Positions 42,106-51,370 of a stretch of 64,000 nt of DNA are shown here, piece by piece. The translations under genes were made by a program, and so were the position numbers. The first letter of the stretch is position 1. Every line of letters begins with the position of its first letter. Source of the DNA: Paenibacillus brevis (GTDB lineage: Bacteria > Bacillota > Bacilli > Paenibacillales > Paenibacillaceae); NCBI RefSeq assembly GCF_018919145.1, contig NZ_JAHLQJ010000019.1, forward strand, positions 18,687 through 82,686, read 5' to 3'. The notes under the pieces were generated by a model. The model was not told the origin of the DNA. It worked only from the letters and a program-made list of their open reading frames with translations, and did not search any database.

Positions 42106-42837
42106 ATGACTCAACGATTGTTGGTCATTGAGGACGAACCGACGCTGTCGAGGCTGCTGTCTTATAACTTAAGCAGTGAAGGCTTTGAGGTTGTCGTCGC
42201 TGATCATGGCCAAATCGGCTATGATACCGCGAAGAGTCAGGAGTTCGATCTGATTCTGCTTGATCTGATGCTTCCGGGGATGAACGGGATCGAGATTTTG
42301 TCCAAGCTTCGCGGAGAGGGCAGCAAGACGCCGGTCATTATACTGACGGCAAAGAATGCGGAGGAAGAGGTCGTACAAGGGCTTAAGGCCGGTGCCGACG
42401 ACTACATCACCAAGCCCTTCGGTGTTGCAGAGCTGCTGGCCAGAGTGACGGCGGTCCTTCGGCGTACCGGCGGCGGACACGAGGATCGGGAGCCTTCTCT
42501 GGAGGAACGGGAGGATGCCCAGATTACACTGGGGCCGTTGTCCATCTATCCCGAGAAATACGAGGTTACACTGAACGGGGAAGCCATCGTGCTTAGACCT
42601 AAGGAGTTTGAAGTGCTGCTTTACCTGGCACGAAAGCCCGGGGTCGTTATGACCCGAGACGATCTGATGAACGCCGTTTGGGGCTTTGATTATATCGGAG
42701 GGCAGCGTACCGTCGATGTTCATGTCAGCTCGCTGCGCAAGAAGCTGGAGCTGGACCCGGGATCGGTGTATATCGATTCAATTCGGGGTGTGGGTTACAA
42801 GCTGGTTGTGAACAAAAAGAAAACCGTCCATCATTGA
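42106..42837 (+). CDS. phoP: Phosphate response regulator PhoP
   Basis: This 243-residue OmpR-type regulator has a receiver domain with acidic pocket ED at 9-10, phospho-acceptor Asp53 in LILLDLMLPGMNG, Thr in ILTAKN and Lys in YITKPF. A winged-helix DNA-binding domain follows (about 135-238: PKEFEVLLYLARKPGVVMTRDDLMNAVW ... DVHVSSLRKKLE). It is activated by PhoR and binds TTAACA-like repeats; such repeats occur before this gene, the first pstB and pstS. A terminator overlaps its stop codon. Confidence 0.93.
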   Translation: MTQRLLVIEDEPTLSRLLSYNLSSEGFEVVVADHGQIGYDTAKSQEFDLILLDLMLPGMNGIEILSKLRGEGSKTPVIILTAKNAEEEVVQGLKAGADDYITKPFGVAELLARVTAVLRRTGGGHEDREPSLEEREDAQITLGPLSIYPEKYEVTLNGEAIVLRPKEFEVLLYLARKPGVVMTRDDLMNAVWGFDYIGGQRTVDVHVSSLRKKLELDPGSVYIDSIRGVGYKLVVNKKKTVHH

Positions 42838-42859
42838 GACCCATTGATGGACGGTTTTT
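42819..42859 (+). terminator. Intrinsic terminator overlapping the phoP stop
   Basis: AAACCGTCCATCA pairs with TTGATGGACGGTTT, followed by more T. The left arm lies in the last phoP codons. Confidence 0.9.
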
Positions 42860-42950
42860 CATTTTTTCAGCGATGGACTTTATTCTCCGCTAACAATTGT
42901 CGACTATCCTCTGAAAAGAGAGTGTATTCCGTACATAGGGAGTGGTGGTC

Positions 42951-44042
42951 GTGACAAACCTGGCTGTTATGGAGAGACCTGCTGTCGGGGTGAATGTGGC
43001 TGATTTTAGCAGGAACGTTCCGGTAATACGTGGAGATCAGAAGTGCAGTGATGTACTCGGCATGTTCAAGAATGATTCCGATCTTCCGTGTCTCGTCATT
43101 TGTGACCAGGGGGAGCGCCCTCGCGGTCTGGTTATGCGGGATTATTTCTATCGCCATCTTACAGGAAGATTCGCGCCGGACTTGTTCTATGAGCGTCCTG
43201 TACGTGACTTTGCACAGCCGGAATATGCGGTATATGAAATATCCACGCCTCCGGGAGAGCTGTTGGATCATGCGCTTCATCGGACCGGGCATTTGTTTTA
43301 TGATAGTTTGATTTTAACGCAGGACGGGAATTACTATGGGGTAATGACGCTGCAGGATTTAATGCTTCTCTCAAGAAAATTACAACAGGAAGCTGAAGTC
43401 GAACGCCAAAACACGCTGCAGCGGAGCGTAATGCTAGTTGATGATATCGGGAAAACCGTGGTTCAGGCCTCTGAGGCTTCAGAAAGAAGTCTGGAGGAAA
43501 CGCAGCAGATGTCGAGGCTGGCACTGGCAGGGCAAGAAGACCTCAAAGAGGTTACTGAGGCGTTTAATCGCGTGAAAAAAGTCACATCTTCTCAACAAAA
43601 TCAAGTGGATGAGTTGTCCTCTTACTCACAGGATATTTCTCGAATCGCAGCGCAAATTCGTGAGCTTGCCGAACTGAGCGGTATTCTGGCGCTCAATGCT
43701 TCGATCGAGGCTTCGCGGGCAGGAGAGCACGGACGCGGATTTGCGGTTGTGGCAGAGGAAGTACACCGGCTTGCCAAAGAGACCAAGCAATTATCGGGGA
43801 ATATCGAGGAGACGCTGGACCGGGTTGGTGAGCTGGTGAAGGCAACGGATCAATCCATGCGCGTCACTAGCGGAGAATTGGAGCATAGTCAGAACCATGT
43901 TATCCAGGCGGGCGATACTTTCGGACAACTGGTCCAATCCGTGCGAAGAACCGAGCAAACAGGCCGGGAATCTGCGTCAGCCACTGTTCAAGCGCTGAAG
44001 ATGACAGAAATGGTGAATAAAGAGCTTACCGCTTTGTCGTGA
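42951..44042 (+). CDS. Soluble chemoreceptor-like protein with CBS-like N-terminal pair
   Basis: The 363-residue protein from GTG 42951 has no membrane helix. Residues about 15-135 look like two CBS motifs ([44 protein letters not shown]; later [23 protein letters not shown]). The rest is a long coiled coil with the MCP hairpin tip [39 protein letters not shown], which binds CheA/CheW in classical receptors. It is therefore a cytoplasmic receptor that may sense a nucleotide or related ligand. It sits between phoP and the Pho-box promoter of pstB but has no Pho box itself. Confidence 0.82.
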   Translation: MTNLAVMERPAVGVNVADFSRNVPVIRGDQKCSDVLGMFKNDSDLPCLVICDQGERPRGLVMRDYFYRHLTGRFAPDLFYERPVRDFAQPEYAVYEISTPPGELLDHALHRTGHLFYDSLILTQDGNYYGVMTLQDLMLLSRKLQQEAEVERQNTLQRSVMLVDDIGKTVVQASEASERSLEETQQMSRLALAGQEDLKEVTEAFNRVKKVTSSQQNQVDELSSYSQDISRIAAQIRELAELSGILALNASIEASRAGEHGRGFAVVAEEVHRLAKETKQLSGNIEETLDRVGELVKATDQSMRVTSGELEHSQNHVIQAGDTFGQLVQSVRRTEQTGRESASATVQALKMTEMVNKELTALS

Positions 44043-44045
44043 AAT

Positions 44046-44099
44046 TTTACACTGCGTTAACATTTAGGCTCATCCCGCTTTACATAGCTTATGTAAAAT
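44046..44099 (+). promoter_or_regulatory. Pho box and promoter of pstB-phoU
   Basis: TTTACA (44046), TTAACA (44057) and TTTACA (44079) lie on an 11-bp register; the repeat expected at 44068 is degenerate. A -10-like TAAAAT follows at 44094-44099. The layout matches PhoP-activated promoters in which the Pho box replaces the -35. Confidence 0.82.
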
Positions 44100-44189
44100 C
44101 AATATGAAACAATCGAACCAAGCATCGGTACAGGTCCCAATGACAATTGAGGCCTTGCTTCGCATGTAACTTCTTATGGTGGTGAAGGC

Positions 44190-44945
44190 ATGACAACAAT
44201 CATCCGAATCAATAACTTGAAACTGTACTACGATCAATTCCTCGCCTTGAAGGACGTATCACTGGATATTCCCGAGAAGGCAATTACTGCGTTCATCGGA
44301 CCGTCGGGATGTGGAAAGTCAACGCTTCTGCGGACCTTAAACCGAATGAACGATATGATCCCTGCCACGCGGATTGAGGGTTCTGTTCAGATTGCCGGTT
44401 CCGAGATTTATGGTGAAGATGTTCAAGTGGAAACCTTGCGTAAGCAGGTCGGTATGGTGTTTCAGCAGCCGAATCCGTTTCCGAAATCAATATATGACAA
44501 CGTGGCCTACGGGCCAAGGCTTCATGGCTCTCCGGGCAAGGCAGAGCTGGACGAAATGGTAGAGCAAAGCTTGCGACAGGCAGCATTATGGGATGAAGTG
44601 AAGGATTTCCTCAAGCGTTCGGCGCTGAGTCTGTCCGGCGGGCAGCAGCAGAGACTATGCATTGCACGGGCGATTGCCGTGCAGCCTCAAATTTTGCTGA
44701 TGGACGAAGCGACCTCCGCACTTGATCCGATCTCTACGCTAAAGATTGAGGAATTAGTACAGGAGTTGAAGAGTAAGTATACCATTGTGATGGTCACGCA
44801 TAACATGCATCAGGCTGCCCGCATTTCGGACCGCACGGTATTTTTCTTGAATGGAGAAATTATTGAGGCAGACGATACGCGTAAGCTGTTCTCAAATCCA
44901 TCGGATTCGCGCACAGAAGATTACATTTCCGGACGATTCGGATAA
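44190..44945 (+). CDS. pstB: Phosphate ABC transporter ATP-binding protein PstB, copy 1
   Basis: This 251-residue ATPase has Walker [10 protein letters not shown], the PstB-specific [20 protein letters not shown] (Q-loop), signature LSGGQQQRL, Walker [14 protein letters not shown] and the H-loop histidine in [11 protein letters not shown]. It powers PstSCA import of phosphate. It is separated from the pstSCA genes by about 7 kb and is instead followed by phoU, with its own Pho box. A second PstB is encoded at 54621-55379. Confidence 0.93.
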   Translation: MTTIIRINNLKLYYDQFLALKDVSLDIPEKAITAFIGPSGCGKSTLLRTLNRMNDMIPATRIEGSVQIAGSEIYGEDVQVETLRKQVGMVFQQPNPFPKSIYDNVAYGPRLHGSPGKAELDEMVEQSLRQAALWDEVKDFLKRSALSLSGGQQQRLCIARAIAVQPQILLMDEATSALDPISTLKIEELVQELKSKYTIVMVTHNMHQAARISDRTVFFLNGEIIEADDTRKLFSNPSDSRTEDYISGRFG

Positions 44946-44964
44946 CCTAAGGAGGCAGCTGTAC

Positions 44965-45624
44965 ATGATACAAAGAAGAGATTTCGATCAAAGCCTGGAG
45001 GAATTGCGGCAGCTGCTGCAGAAGATGGGCAGGCATGTAGAGAACACTTTGAGCGAGTCGATCTCTGCCCTTCAAAATCTGGATGAGGCTAAAGCTCGAG
45101 CCATTATCGAGAAAGATATCGAGTTGAACGAAATGGAAGAAGAGGTTATGGATCTTGGGGCTCGGCTTATTGTGACACAGCAGCCGGTGGCGAAGGACCT
45201 GCGGCGGATTATCGTCGCTTTTAAAATCTCGAGCGATCTGGAACGCATGGGAGACCTGGCGATTGATATATCCAAGGTGACCTTGCGCCTGAAGGGTGAA
45301 GCCTTGATCAAGCCTTTGGTCGACATTCCTAAGATGGCTGAACTGGCCAATGAAATGGTACAGGAGTCCTTGCAGTCTTATCTTGACGAGAACACGGATC
45401 TTGCTTATAAGATGGCTAAGGACGATGATGAGATTGACCATTTGTACAGCCAGATTATTCGTGATCTGTACACGTATATGACAGCGCATCCGGAGTCCTT
45501 GCATCAGGCAATCCACCTTACCTTGGTTGGACGTTATATTGAACGGATTGCTGATCATGCGACCAATATCGGAGAAAGCACGGTTTATCTGGTGACTGGG
45601 CATCGCCCGGACTTGAACGTATAA
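44965..45624 (+). CDS. phoU: Phosphate signalling protein PhoU
   Basis: This 219-residue all-helical protein has two PhoU three-helix repeats, each with a metal-binding motif: VAFKISSDLERMGDLAIDIS in the first and LVGRYIERIADHATNIGE in the second. GGAGG nine bases upstream selects ATG 44965; the open frame back to 44851 only overlaps pstB. PhoU damps Pst transport and Pho signalling. It is 19 bp after pstB and cotranscribed. Confidence 0.93.
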   Translation: MIQRRDFDQSLEELRQLLQKMGRHVENTLSESISALQNLDEAKARAIIEKDIELNEMEEEVMDLGARLIVTQQPVAKDLRRIIVAFKISSDLERMGDLAIDISKVTLRLKGEALIKPLVDIPKMAELANEMVQESLQSYLDENTDLAYKMAKDDDEIDHLYSQIIRDLYTYMTAHPESLHQAIHLTLVGRYIERIADHATNIGESTVYLVTGHRPDLNV

Positions 45625-45641
45625 CAGAATACAATATTTGG

Positions 45642-45683
45642 AATAACCCCTCACGGCTTGCTGTGGCGGGTTATTCTTTTTTT
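45642..45683 (+). terminator. Intrinsic terminator after phoU
   Basis: AATAACCC and GGGTTATT form the base of a long hairpin followed by CTTTTTTT. Confidence 0.88.
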
Positions 45684-45700
45684 GGTTATGCTATTTGTTT

Positions 45701-45728
45701 TTGGCAAAAGGGAACCATGTGTTAGAAT
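45701..45728 (+). promoter_or_regulatory. Candidate polA promoter
   Basis: TTGGCA (45701-45706) and TAGAAT (45723-45728) are 16 bp apart, 35 bp before the polA start. Confidence 0.5.
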
Positions 45729-45762
45729 AGAACGAGGAGTATGCTGAAGGAGAAGGTGTCAC

Positions 45763-48432
45763 ATGGATAAATTGATTCTGATTGACGGCAACAGTGTTAT
45801 TTACCGCGCTTTTTTTGCGATGCCGCCGCTTACCAATTCTAGCGGTCTGCATACGAATGCCGTATACGGCTTCACCAATATGATGCTTCGGCTTATTCAA
45901 GAGCAGAAGCCCACACACCTCCTGGTTGCCTTTGATGCAGGCAAGCAGACCTTTCGGCATGAAGGCTATCAAGAATATAAAGGCGGCCGGGAGAAGACAC
46001 CGCCGGAGCTTGCGGAGCAATTTCCGTTATTGCGGGAGCTGTTGGAGAGCTTTGGCATTTCCTGGTTTGAGCTCGCGGGCTATGAAGCAGATGATATCAT
46101 CGGTACGCTGAGCCGGCTGGGTGAGGAATCGGGACTTGAAGTGCTGGTTGTCACCGGTGATAAGGACATGCTTCAGGTTGTAAGCGACAAGGTCACGGTA
46201 GCATTGACCCGTAAGGGCATTAGCGAGGTCGAGCCATATGGTCCGAAGGAAATTGAAGAGAAATACGGATTGACTCCGTTGCAAATTATTGATTTGAAAG
46301 GTCTGATGGGCGATGCGTCAGACAATATTCCCGGCGTTCCCGGGATTGGCGAGAAGACAGCGCTGAAGCTTCTTCATCAATTTGGTTCTGTGGAGGAAGT
46401 GCTGGCTCGTACCGATGAACTGAAGGGCAAGATGAAAGAGAACCTGGTCAATCATGCGGATGATGCTGTCATGAGCAAAAGGCTTGCTACGATTCACCGT
46501 GAAGTGCCGATCGACCGTTCGTGGGATACGATGATATTCAACGGCTATAAGGAAGAGACGGCAGTGCCGATGCTCCGCAAACTGGAGTTTAAGTCGCTTC
46601 TGGAGCGATTGAATTTCAGTGGCGGCGGAAGCGATGGGCAAGCGGATGGAGCAGCGGCTGAGGTCTCGCAATTGCAAGTGGTTGTTACGATCGTGGAGCT
46701 TGCTTCTTTGAAGGAACTTGAAGCCCGCTTGCCTGAAATCGTGGGTCTGCACGTAGAAAGCCGCGGGGACAATCCTCATCAGGCGGAGCTGCTCGGTATA
46801 GTGCTCTCAACTAAAGAGCGGCATTTCTTCCTGCAGCCCGAGGTGTTGAAGAGCGAAGAAGCGGAAGCGGTTCGGGCATGGCTGGCCGATGAGCAAGCTC
46901 CGAAGCGGGGGTATGATCTGCATCGCGCGGACTTGACCTTGTTCTGGCACGGGATTCCGTTTGCCGGAGCAGAATTCGATATCCAATTGGCAGCGTATTT
47001 GCTTGATCCGACCGAGAGTGATCAGACTTTAAGCGCATTGTCTGCCAAATACAATCTGGCCTCTTTGCCGTCAGATGATGAGGTGCTAGGAAAGGGAGCG
47101 AAATTCAAGGTTCCTGAACTGGATATCTTCAGCAATCATCTGGCTCGTAAGAGTGCGGCGGCTATTAGCATTGTGCCGAAGCAACGGGCTGAGCTTGAAC
47201 AGAACGAGATGCATAAGCTCTTCTATGAACTGGAAATGCCGCTCTCACGTATCTTAGCGGATATGGAGAAGCAGGGCGTGGCGGTTGACCGGGAGAGCCT
47301 CATTCAGTTGGGGCAAGAGTTTGAAGCACAAATCTCAAAGCTGGTATCGCAAATTTATGAGATTGCGGGAACCGAGTTCAATCTGAATTCACCAAAGCAG
47401 CTTGGGGAAATCTTGTTCGACAAGCTGGGACTTCCTGTGATCAAGAAGACCAAGACGGGATACTCTACCGATGCCGAGGTGCTGGAGAAGCTGGCACCGT
47501 ATCATGATATTGTCCAATATATATTGGAATACCGGCAGCTAGCGAAGCTGCAATCCACTTATGTAGAGGGGCTTCTTAAGGAAATTCGCAGTGAAACCGG
47601 TAAGGTGCACACCTATTTCCGCCAGACCATTGCAGCGACCGGGCGTCTGAGCAGCCAATTCCCGAATTTGCAGAACATTCCGATTCGGATGGAAGAAGGG
47701 CGGAAGATCCGCAAAGTATTTGTCCCTTCCGAGGAGGGTTGGTATATTCTCGGCGCCGATTATTCGCAGATTGAATTGCGGGTGCTTGCGCATATTTCGG
47801 AGGATAAAGGCTTGCAGGAGGCATTTCTCCATGATATGGACATTCATACAAAGACGGCAATGGATGTGTTCGGGGTATCCTCGGACCAGGTTGATGCCAA
47901 TATGAGACGTTCCGCCAAAGCGGTTAATTTCGGGATTGTTTACGGAATCAGTGATTACGGCTTATCACAAAACCTGAACATTACCCGGAAAGAAGCGGCC
48001 CGATTCATCGATCAATATTTCGATGCCTTCCAGGGTGTCCGGAAGTATATGGATGATATTGTCCGGGATGCCAAGCGGGATGGCTATGTGAAGACCCTGC
48101 TGGAACGCAGACGATACCTGCCTGAAATTAACGCATCCAACTTCAACCTTCGGTCGTTTGCCGAGCGAACGGCGATGAACACGCCTATCCAAGGAACGGC
48201 AGCCGATATCATCAAGCTTGCGATGGTGCTGATGGATAAAGCCCTGAGCAGCCATGGCTTGAAGAGCCGAATGCTCCTTCAGGTGCATGACGAACTTGTC
48301 TTTGAGGTGCCGCCCGAGGAACTGGAGCTGATGAGCAAGCTGGTTCCCGAGACGATGGAGAAGGCGCTGAAGCTATCTGTGCCGCTTAAGGCTGAAGTAA
48401 GCAGCGGGTTGAACTGGTATGAAGCCAAGTGA
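45763..48432 (+). CDS. polA: DNA polymerase I
   Basis: The 889-residue enzyme has an N-terminal 5' nuclease (about 1-295; LILIDGNSVIYRAFFAMP, YEADDIIGT, GLMGDASDNIPGVPGIGEKTA). A 3'-5' exonuclease-like domain follows (about 310-485), then the polymerase (DYSQIELRVLAHIS, RRSAKAVNFGIVYGISDYGL, LLQVHDELVFEVP). The exonuclease site has lost its acidic pair: the strand that reads DTE in E. coli is HVE here (VGLHVES), so proofreading is probably absent, as in Bacillus enzymes. It fills gaps in repair and removes RNA primers, and begins a polA-mutM-coaE repair and CoA cluster. Confidence 0.96.
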   Translation: MDKLILIDGNSVIYRAFFAMPPLTNSSGLHTNAVYGFTNMMLRLIQEQKPTHLLVAFDAGKQTFRHEGYQEYKGGREKTPPELAEQFPLLRELLESFGISWFELAGYEADDIIGTLSRLGEESGLEVLVVTGDKDMLQVVSDKVTVALTRKGISEVEPYGPKEIEEKYGLTPLQIIDLKGLMGDASDNIPGVPGIGEKTALKLLHQFGSVEEVLARTDELKGKMKENLVNHADDAVMSKRLATIHREVPIDRSWDTMIFNGYKEETAVPMLRKLEFKSLLERLNFSGGGSDGQADGAAAEVSQLQVVVTIVELASLKELEARLPEIVGLHVESRGDNPHQAELLGIVLSTKERHFFLQPEVLKSEEAEAVRAWLADEQAPKRGYDLHRADLTLFWHGIPFAGAEFDIQLAAYLLDPTESDQTLSALSAKYNLASLPSDDEVLGKGAKFKVPELDIFSNHLARKSAAAISIVPKQRAELEQNEMHKLFYELEMPLSRILADMEKQGVAVDRESLIQLGQEFEAQISKLVSQIYEIAGTEFNLNSPKQLGEILFDKLGLPVIKKTKTGYSTDAEVLEKLAPYHDIVQYILEYRQLAKLQSTYVEGLLKEIRSETGKVHTYFRQTIAATGRLSSQFPNLQNIPIRMEEGRKIRKVFVPSEEGWYILGADYSQIELRVLAHISEDKGLQEAFLHDMDIHTKTAMDVFGVSSDQVDANMRRSAKAVNFGIVYGISDYGLSQNLNITRKEAARFIDQYFDAFQGVRKYMDDIVRDAKRDGYVKTLLERRRYLPEINASNFNLRSFAERTAMNTPIQGTAADIIKLAMVLMDKALSSHGLKSRMLLQVHDELVFEVPPEELELMSKLVPETMEKALKLSVPLKAEVSSGLNWYEAK

Positions 48433-48474
48433 GATATGTGATGATTCTTTAACCATAGATAAGAGGTGAACGAA

Positions 48475-49311
48475 ATGCCGGAATTGCCGGAGGTTGAGAC
48501 AGTCAGACGAACCCTGGCAGGGTTAATAGTCGGCAGAACGATTGATAGGGTCTCGGTGCATCTGCCGCGGATTATTCAGCGGCCCGATGATGCCCGGGTG
48601 TTCGAAATGGAGCTTGCAGGCCACAAGATTGAGAATGTGGGACGCAGAGGAAAATTCCTCTTGATCCGAATGGATAACCTCGTTCTGGTATCTCATCTGA
48701 GAATGGAAGGAAGATACGGTCTGTATCAAAGCGGCGATCCGGTCGAAAAGCATACCCATGTCATCTTCCATTTTACGGACGGGAAGGAGCTCAGATATAA
48801 GGATGTGCGCCAATTCGGAACGATGCATCTGTTTGCGCCTGGACAGGAACTGATCAGCAAGCCGCTGGCCAAGCTGGGGTTGGAGCCGCTGGATGAAACC
48901 TTTACCTTTGAAGCTTTTTGCAGAGTAATTGCGGGAAGAACCACGAAAATTAAGCCCGCTTTGCTGAATCAGGAATACATCGTAGGCTTGGGCAATATTT
49001 ATGTGGATGAGGCTTTGTTTCGAGCAGGCATTTATCCGCAGCTTCAGGCGAATCAATTAAGTACGGAGCAGCTCCAGAAGTTATATGAGGCCATCTTGGC
49101 CACCTTATCGGAAGCTGTGCTTGCCGGAGGATCTTCCATTAAGTCCTATGTAAACGGACAAGGAGAGATGGGGATGTTCCAGCACAGTCTGAATGTATAT
49201 GGAAGACAGGGGCAGCCCTGCCCTGCTTGCGGACAACCTATCGAGAAGATTACGCTGGCCGGGCGGGGAACCCATTACTGCCCGGAATGCCAGCCTGCGG
49301 GAATGGAGTGA
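48475..49311 (+). CDS. mutM: Formamidopyrimidine-DNA glycosylase
   Basis: This 278-residue base-excision enzyme removes 8-oxoguanine and formamidopyrimidines and cuts the abasic site. The mature N-terminus must be the catalytic proline, so the start is ATG 48475 (MPELPEVETVRR), which has AGAGGTG upstream, rather than ATG 48466. The helix-two-turn-helix (NQEYIVGLGNIYVDEALFRAGI) and C-terminal zinc finger (CPACGQPIEK ... YCPECQ) are intact. Confidence 0.96.
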   Translation: MPELPEVETVRRTLAGLIVGRTIDRVSVHLPRIIQRPDDARVFEMELAGHKIENVGRRGKFLLIRMDNLVLVSHLRMEGRYGLYQSGDPVEKHTHVIFHFTDGKELRYKDVRQFGTMHLFAPGQELISKPLAKLGLEPLDETFTFEAFCRVIAGRTTKIKPALLNQEYIVGLGNIYVDEALFRAGIYPQLQANQLSTEQLQKLYEAILATLSEAVLAGGSSIKSYVNGQGEMGMFQHSLNVYGRQGQPCPACGQPIEKITLAGRGTHYCPECQPAGME

Positions 49312-49316
49312 ATGCT

Positions 49317-49910
49317 GTGAATATCGGACTTACGGGAGGCATTGCCACCGGCAAGAGTACCGTCTCACAAATGCTCGTTGCACGCGGCGCTGCATTGATT
49401 GATGCGGATGTGGTAGCCAGAAGAATTATGGAGCCCGGTCATCCTGTACTTGCAAAAGTTGTTGAAAGGTTCGGCGAGACTGTATTGCTGGCGGATGGCC
49501 GGTTAAATCGCAAGCGGCTTGGAGAGATTGTGTTCGCTAACTCCCTGGAGCGTAAAGCGCTGGAAGCCATCACACACCCTGCGATTCGCCGGGAGATGAA
49601 GGCGGAGCTGGACGTGCTGGAGCAGGAAAATCCCGAACGTCTGGTGGTTGCCGATATCCCCTTGCTGTACGAGTCGGGGCTTGAGAAATTGTACGAGAAG
49701 ATTATGGTGGTCTATGTGCCACGAACCCTCCAGTTGGAGCGTCTGATGCAGCGGGATGCATTGACTCGAGAACAGGCCGAACTAAGGCTTGCCGCGCAGA
49801 TGGATATCGAGGAGAAGAGAAGACGGGCGGATATTTTGATTGATAACAGCCGGAGTTATGAAGAGACCGAGAGTCAAATCGATGACTTCTGGCGGAGCCA
49901 GGTTTTATGA
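49317..49910 (+). CDS. coaE: Dephospho-CoA kinase
   Basis: The 197-residue kinase starts with GTG 49317 (MNIGLTGGIATGKST, the P-loop) with GGAG eight bases upstream; a GTG at 49308 is a second candidate. Other motifs are LIDADVVAR, ITHPAIRREM and DIPLLYESGLE. It phosphorylates dephospho-CoA in the last step of CoA synthesis. It follows mutM within 6 bp and overlaps the transglycosylase gene by ATGA, so the three are cotranscribed. Confidence 0.94.
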   Translation: MNIGLTGGIATGKSTVSQMLVARGAALIDADVVARRIMEPGHPVLAKVVERFGETVLLADGRLNRKRLGEIVFANSLERKALEAITHPAIRREMKAELDVLEQENPERLVVADIPLLYESGLEKLYEKIMVVYVPRTLQLERLMQRDALTREQAELRLAAQMDIEEKRRRADILIDNSRSYEETESQIDDFWRSQVL

Positions 49911-50470
49911 GGTGGCTGAGAAAAAAGAGAGTCCTGTTGGCGTTGTTCTTAGGTTTTATTGTGATCCTGTTCTTTAACTCTTCTTGGCTGGCTTTATTCT
50001 ATCCGATTTATTATAAGGAAGAAATCCGGACGCATGCCGGAACTTATGGACTGGACCCCCTGATTGTAGCTGCTATTATTAAGGTGGAGACCAACTATAA
50101 ACCAGGAGCGGAATCCCCAAAGGGGGCGCTTGGCATTATGCAGATCATGCCGGATACCGCAGATTGGGTCGTGCAGAAGGCGAAAATGGAAGAAGTGGAA
50201 TTGAGCAGGGTGAAGGAAGAAAGCGGCTTGAATATCCAGATTGGAACCTGGTATTTGGACTGGTTAGGCGATCAATTTGACGGCAACATGATCGCTATGA
50301 TTGCCGCCTATAACGCCGGGCCGACGAATGTGAAGAATTGGCTCCAAAGCGGCCGCTGGGACGGCACATTGGAGACGGCGAAGAATATTCCGTTTGGGGA
50401 GACAAGGCACTATGTGCAGCGGGTTGCACATTACTACGAACAATATTCAAGGATCTATTCGGATTTCTGA
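49907..50470 (+). CDS. Membrane-anchored lytic transglycosylase (SLT domain)
   Basis: This 187-residue protein has an N-terminal membrane anchor (about 8-33) followed by an SLT domain. The catalytic glutamate is in AAIIKVETNYKPGAESPKGALGIMQIMP, and the conserved MIAMIAAYNAGPTNVKNWL and TRHYVQRVAHYYEQY segments follow. It would cleave the MurNAc-GlcNAc bond of peptidoglycan outside the membrane, leaving 1,6-anhydro ends. Its ATG overlaps the coaE stop, so it is translationally coupled to CoA synthesis genes with which it has no evident functional link. Confidence 0.9.
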   Translation: MRWLRKKRVLLALFLGFIVILFFNSSWLALFYPIYYKEEIRTHAGTYGLDPLIVAAIIKVETNYKPGAESPKGALGIMQIMPDTADWVVQKAKMEEVELSRVKEESGLNIQIGTWYLDWLGDQFDGNMIAMIAAYNAGPTNVKNWLQSGRWDGTLETAKNIPFGETRHYVQRVAHYYEQYSRIYSDF

Positions 50471-50480
50471 GCTGAGAAGA

Positions 50481-50522
50481 TAAAAAAGGAAGCACAAGAC
50501 AGCATTCGCCATCTGTGCTTCC
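50481..50522 (-). terminator. Terminator of the SASP gene
   Basis: Read on the minus strand, GGAAGCACA pairs with TGTGCTTCC and is followed by TTTTTTA. The stem could also serve the transglycosylase gene on the plus strand, although no T tract follows there. Confidence 0.8.
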
Positions 50523-50549
50523 GTGCTCGTTCAGAAGTTATATTGTCCG

Positions 50550-50768
50550 TTATTTAAATTGACCTGCCAATTGTTGTTCGGCCAGAGTCACCAGACGTTT
50601 TGTAATATAACCACCGATCGAACCGTTTTCGTAAGAGGTCAAGTTACCAGCGTAACCGTCTTGCGGGAAAGCGATACCCAGCTCTTGAGCAACCTCGTAT
50701 TTCATTTGTTCCAGCGCTCCAGAAGCTTGCTTCACCACCAGGTTATTAGATGAATTGTTTTGGGCCAT
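50550..50768 (-). CDS. Alpha/beta-type small acid-soluble spore protein
   Basis: This 72-residue protein (MAQNNSSNNLVVKQASGALEQ) has both SASP signatures: KYEVAQELGI, which includes the germination-protease cleavage site, and GGYITKRLVTLAEQQLAG. Such proteins coat and protect spore DNA and are made in the forespore under SigG. AGGAGG lies 11 bases before ATG 50768; an in-frame GTG at 50780 overlaps the ribosome site itself. It shows that the organism forms endospores. Confidence 0.95.
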   Translation of the reverse strand: MAQNNSSNNLVVKQASGALEQMKYEVAQELGIAFPQDGYAGNLTSYENGSIGGYITKRLVTLAEQQLAGQFK

Positions 50769-50869
50769 GTTGTTGTTCACCTCCTTGAGTTGGTAACAGT
50801 ATTATGCTCGGCAATTGTAAAGTTCATTACTGAATCTTACAGTTATATATTGGAAAGGAGTAGAAGACC

Positions 50870-51340
50870 TTGAAATGTCCTTATTGCGACTATCTTGGAA
50901 CGAAGGTGCTGGATTCCCGTCCAGCGAATGAAAATCGCTCGATTCGCCGGCGTCGTGAATGTGAGAAGTGCAACCGCCGCTTCACTACCTTTGAAATGGT
51001 TGAAGAAATGCCGCTCATTGTGATTAAGAAGGATGGAAGCCGGGAAGAATTTAGCAGAGAGAAGATGCTGCGCGGTCTGATCCGGGCCTGCGAGAAGCGT
51101 CCGGTGTCGGTGGATCAATTGGAGTCGATCGTATCGGAGGTCGAACGCTCCATGCGTCATTCTGCGAATGCTGAAGTAGAGAGCCGCGGGATTGGAGAGT
51201 TAGTGATGGAACAGCTCTATCCGGTAGATGAAGTGGCGTATGTTCGTTTTGCATCTGTGTACAGACAGTTCAAAGACATCAACATGTTTATGAAGGAACT
51301 GAAGGGGCTGCTGTCCAAAAATACGGATGATGAGTCCTGA
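50870..51340 (+). CDS. nrdR: Transcriptional repressor NrdR
   Basis: This 156-residue repressor of ribonucleotide reductase genes starts with TTG 50870, nine bases after AAAGGAG. The zinc ribbon is CPYCDY ... CEKCNRRF with [12 protein letters not shown] basic residues that contact NrdR boxes. An ATP-cone domain follows (about 48-138: [22 protein letters not shown]). It represses nrd genes when dATP is high. Its position after polA-mutM-coaE matches other Bacillota. Confidence 0.95.
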   Translation: MKCPYCDYLGTKVLDSRPANENRSIRRRRECEKCNRRFTTFEMVEEMPLIVIKKDGSREEFSREKMLRGLIRACEKRPVSVDQLESIVSEVERSMRHSANAEVESRGIGELVMEQLYPVDEVAYVRFASVYRQFKDINMFMKELKGLLSKNTDDES

Positions 51341-51370
51341 GCATTAACGTATTGGGGTGAGTAATTCAAT

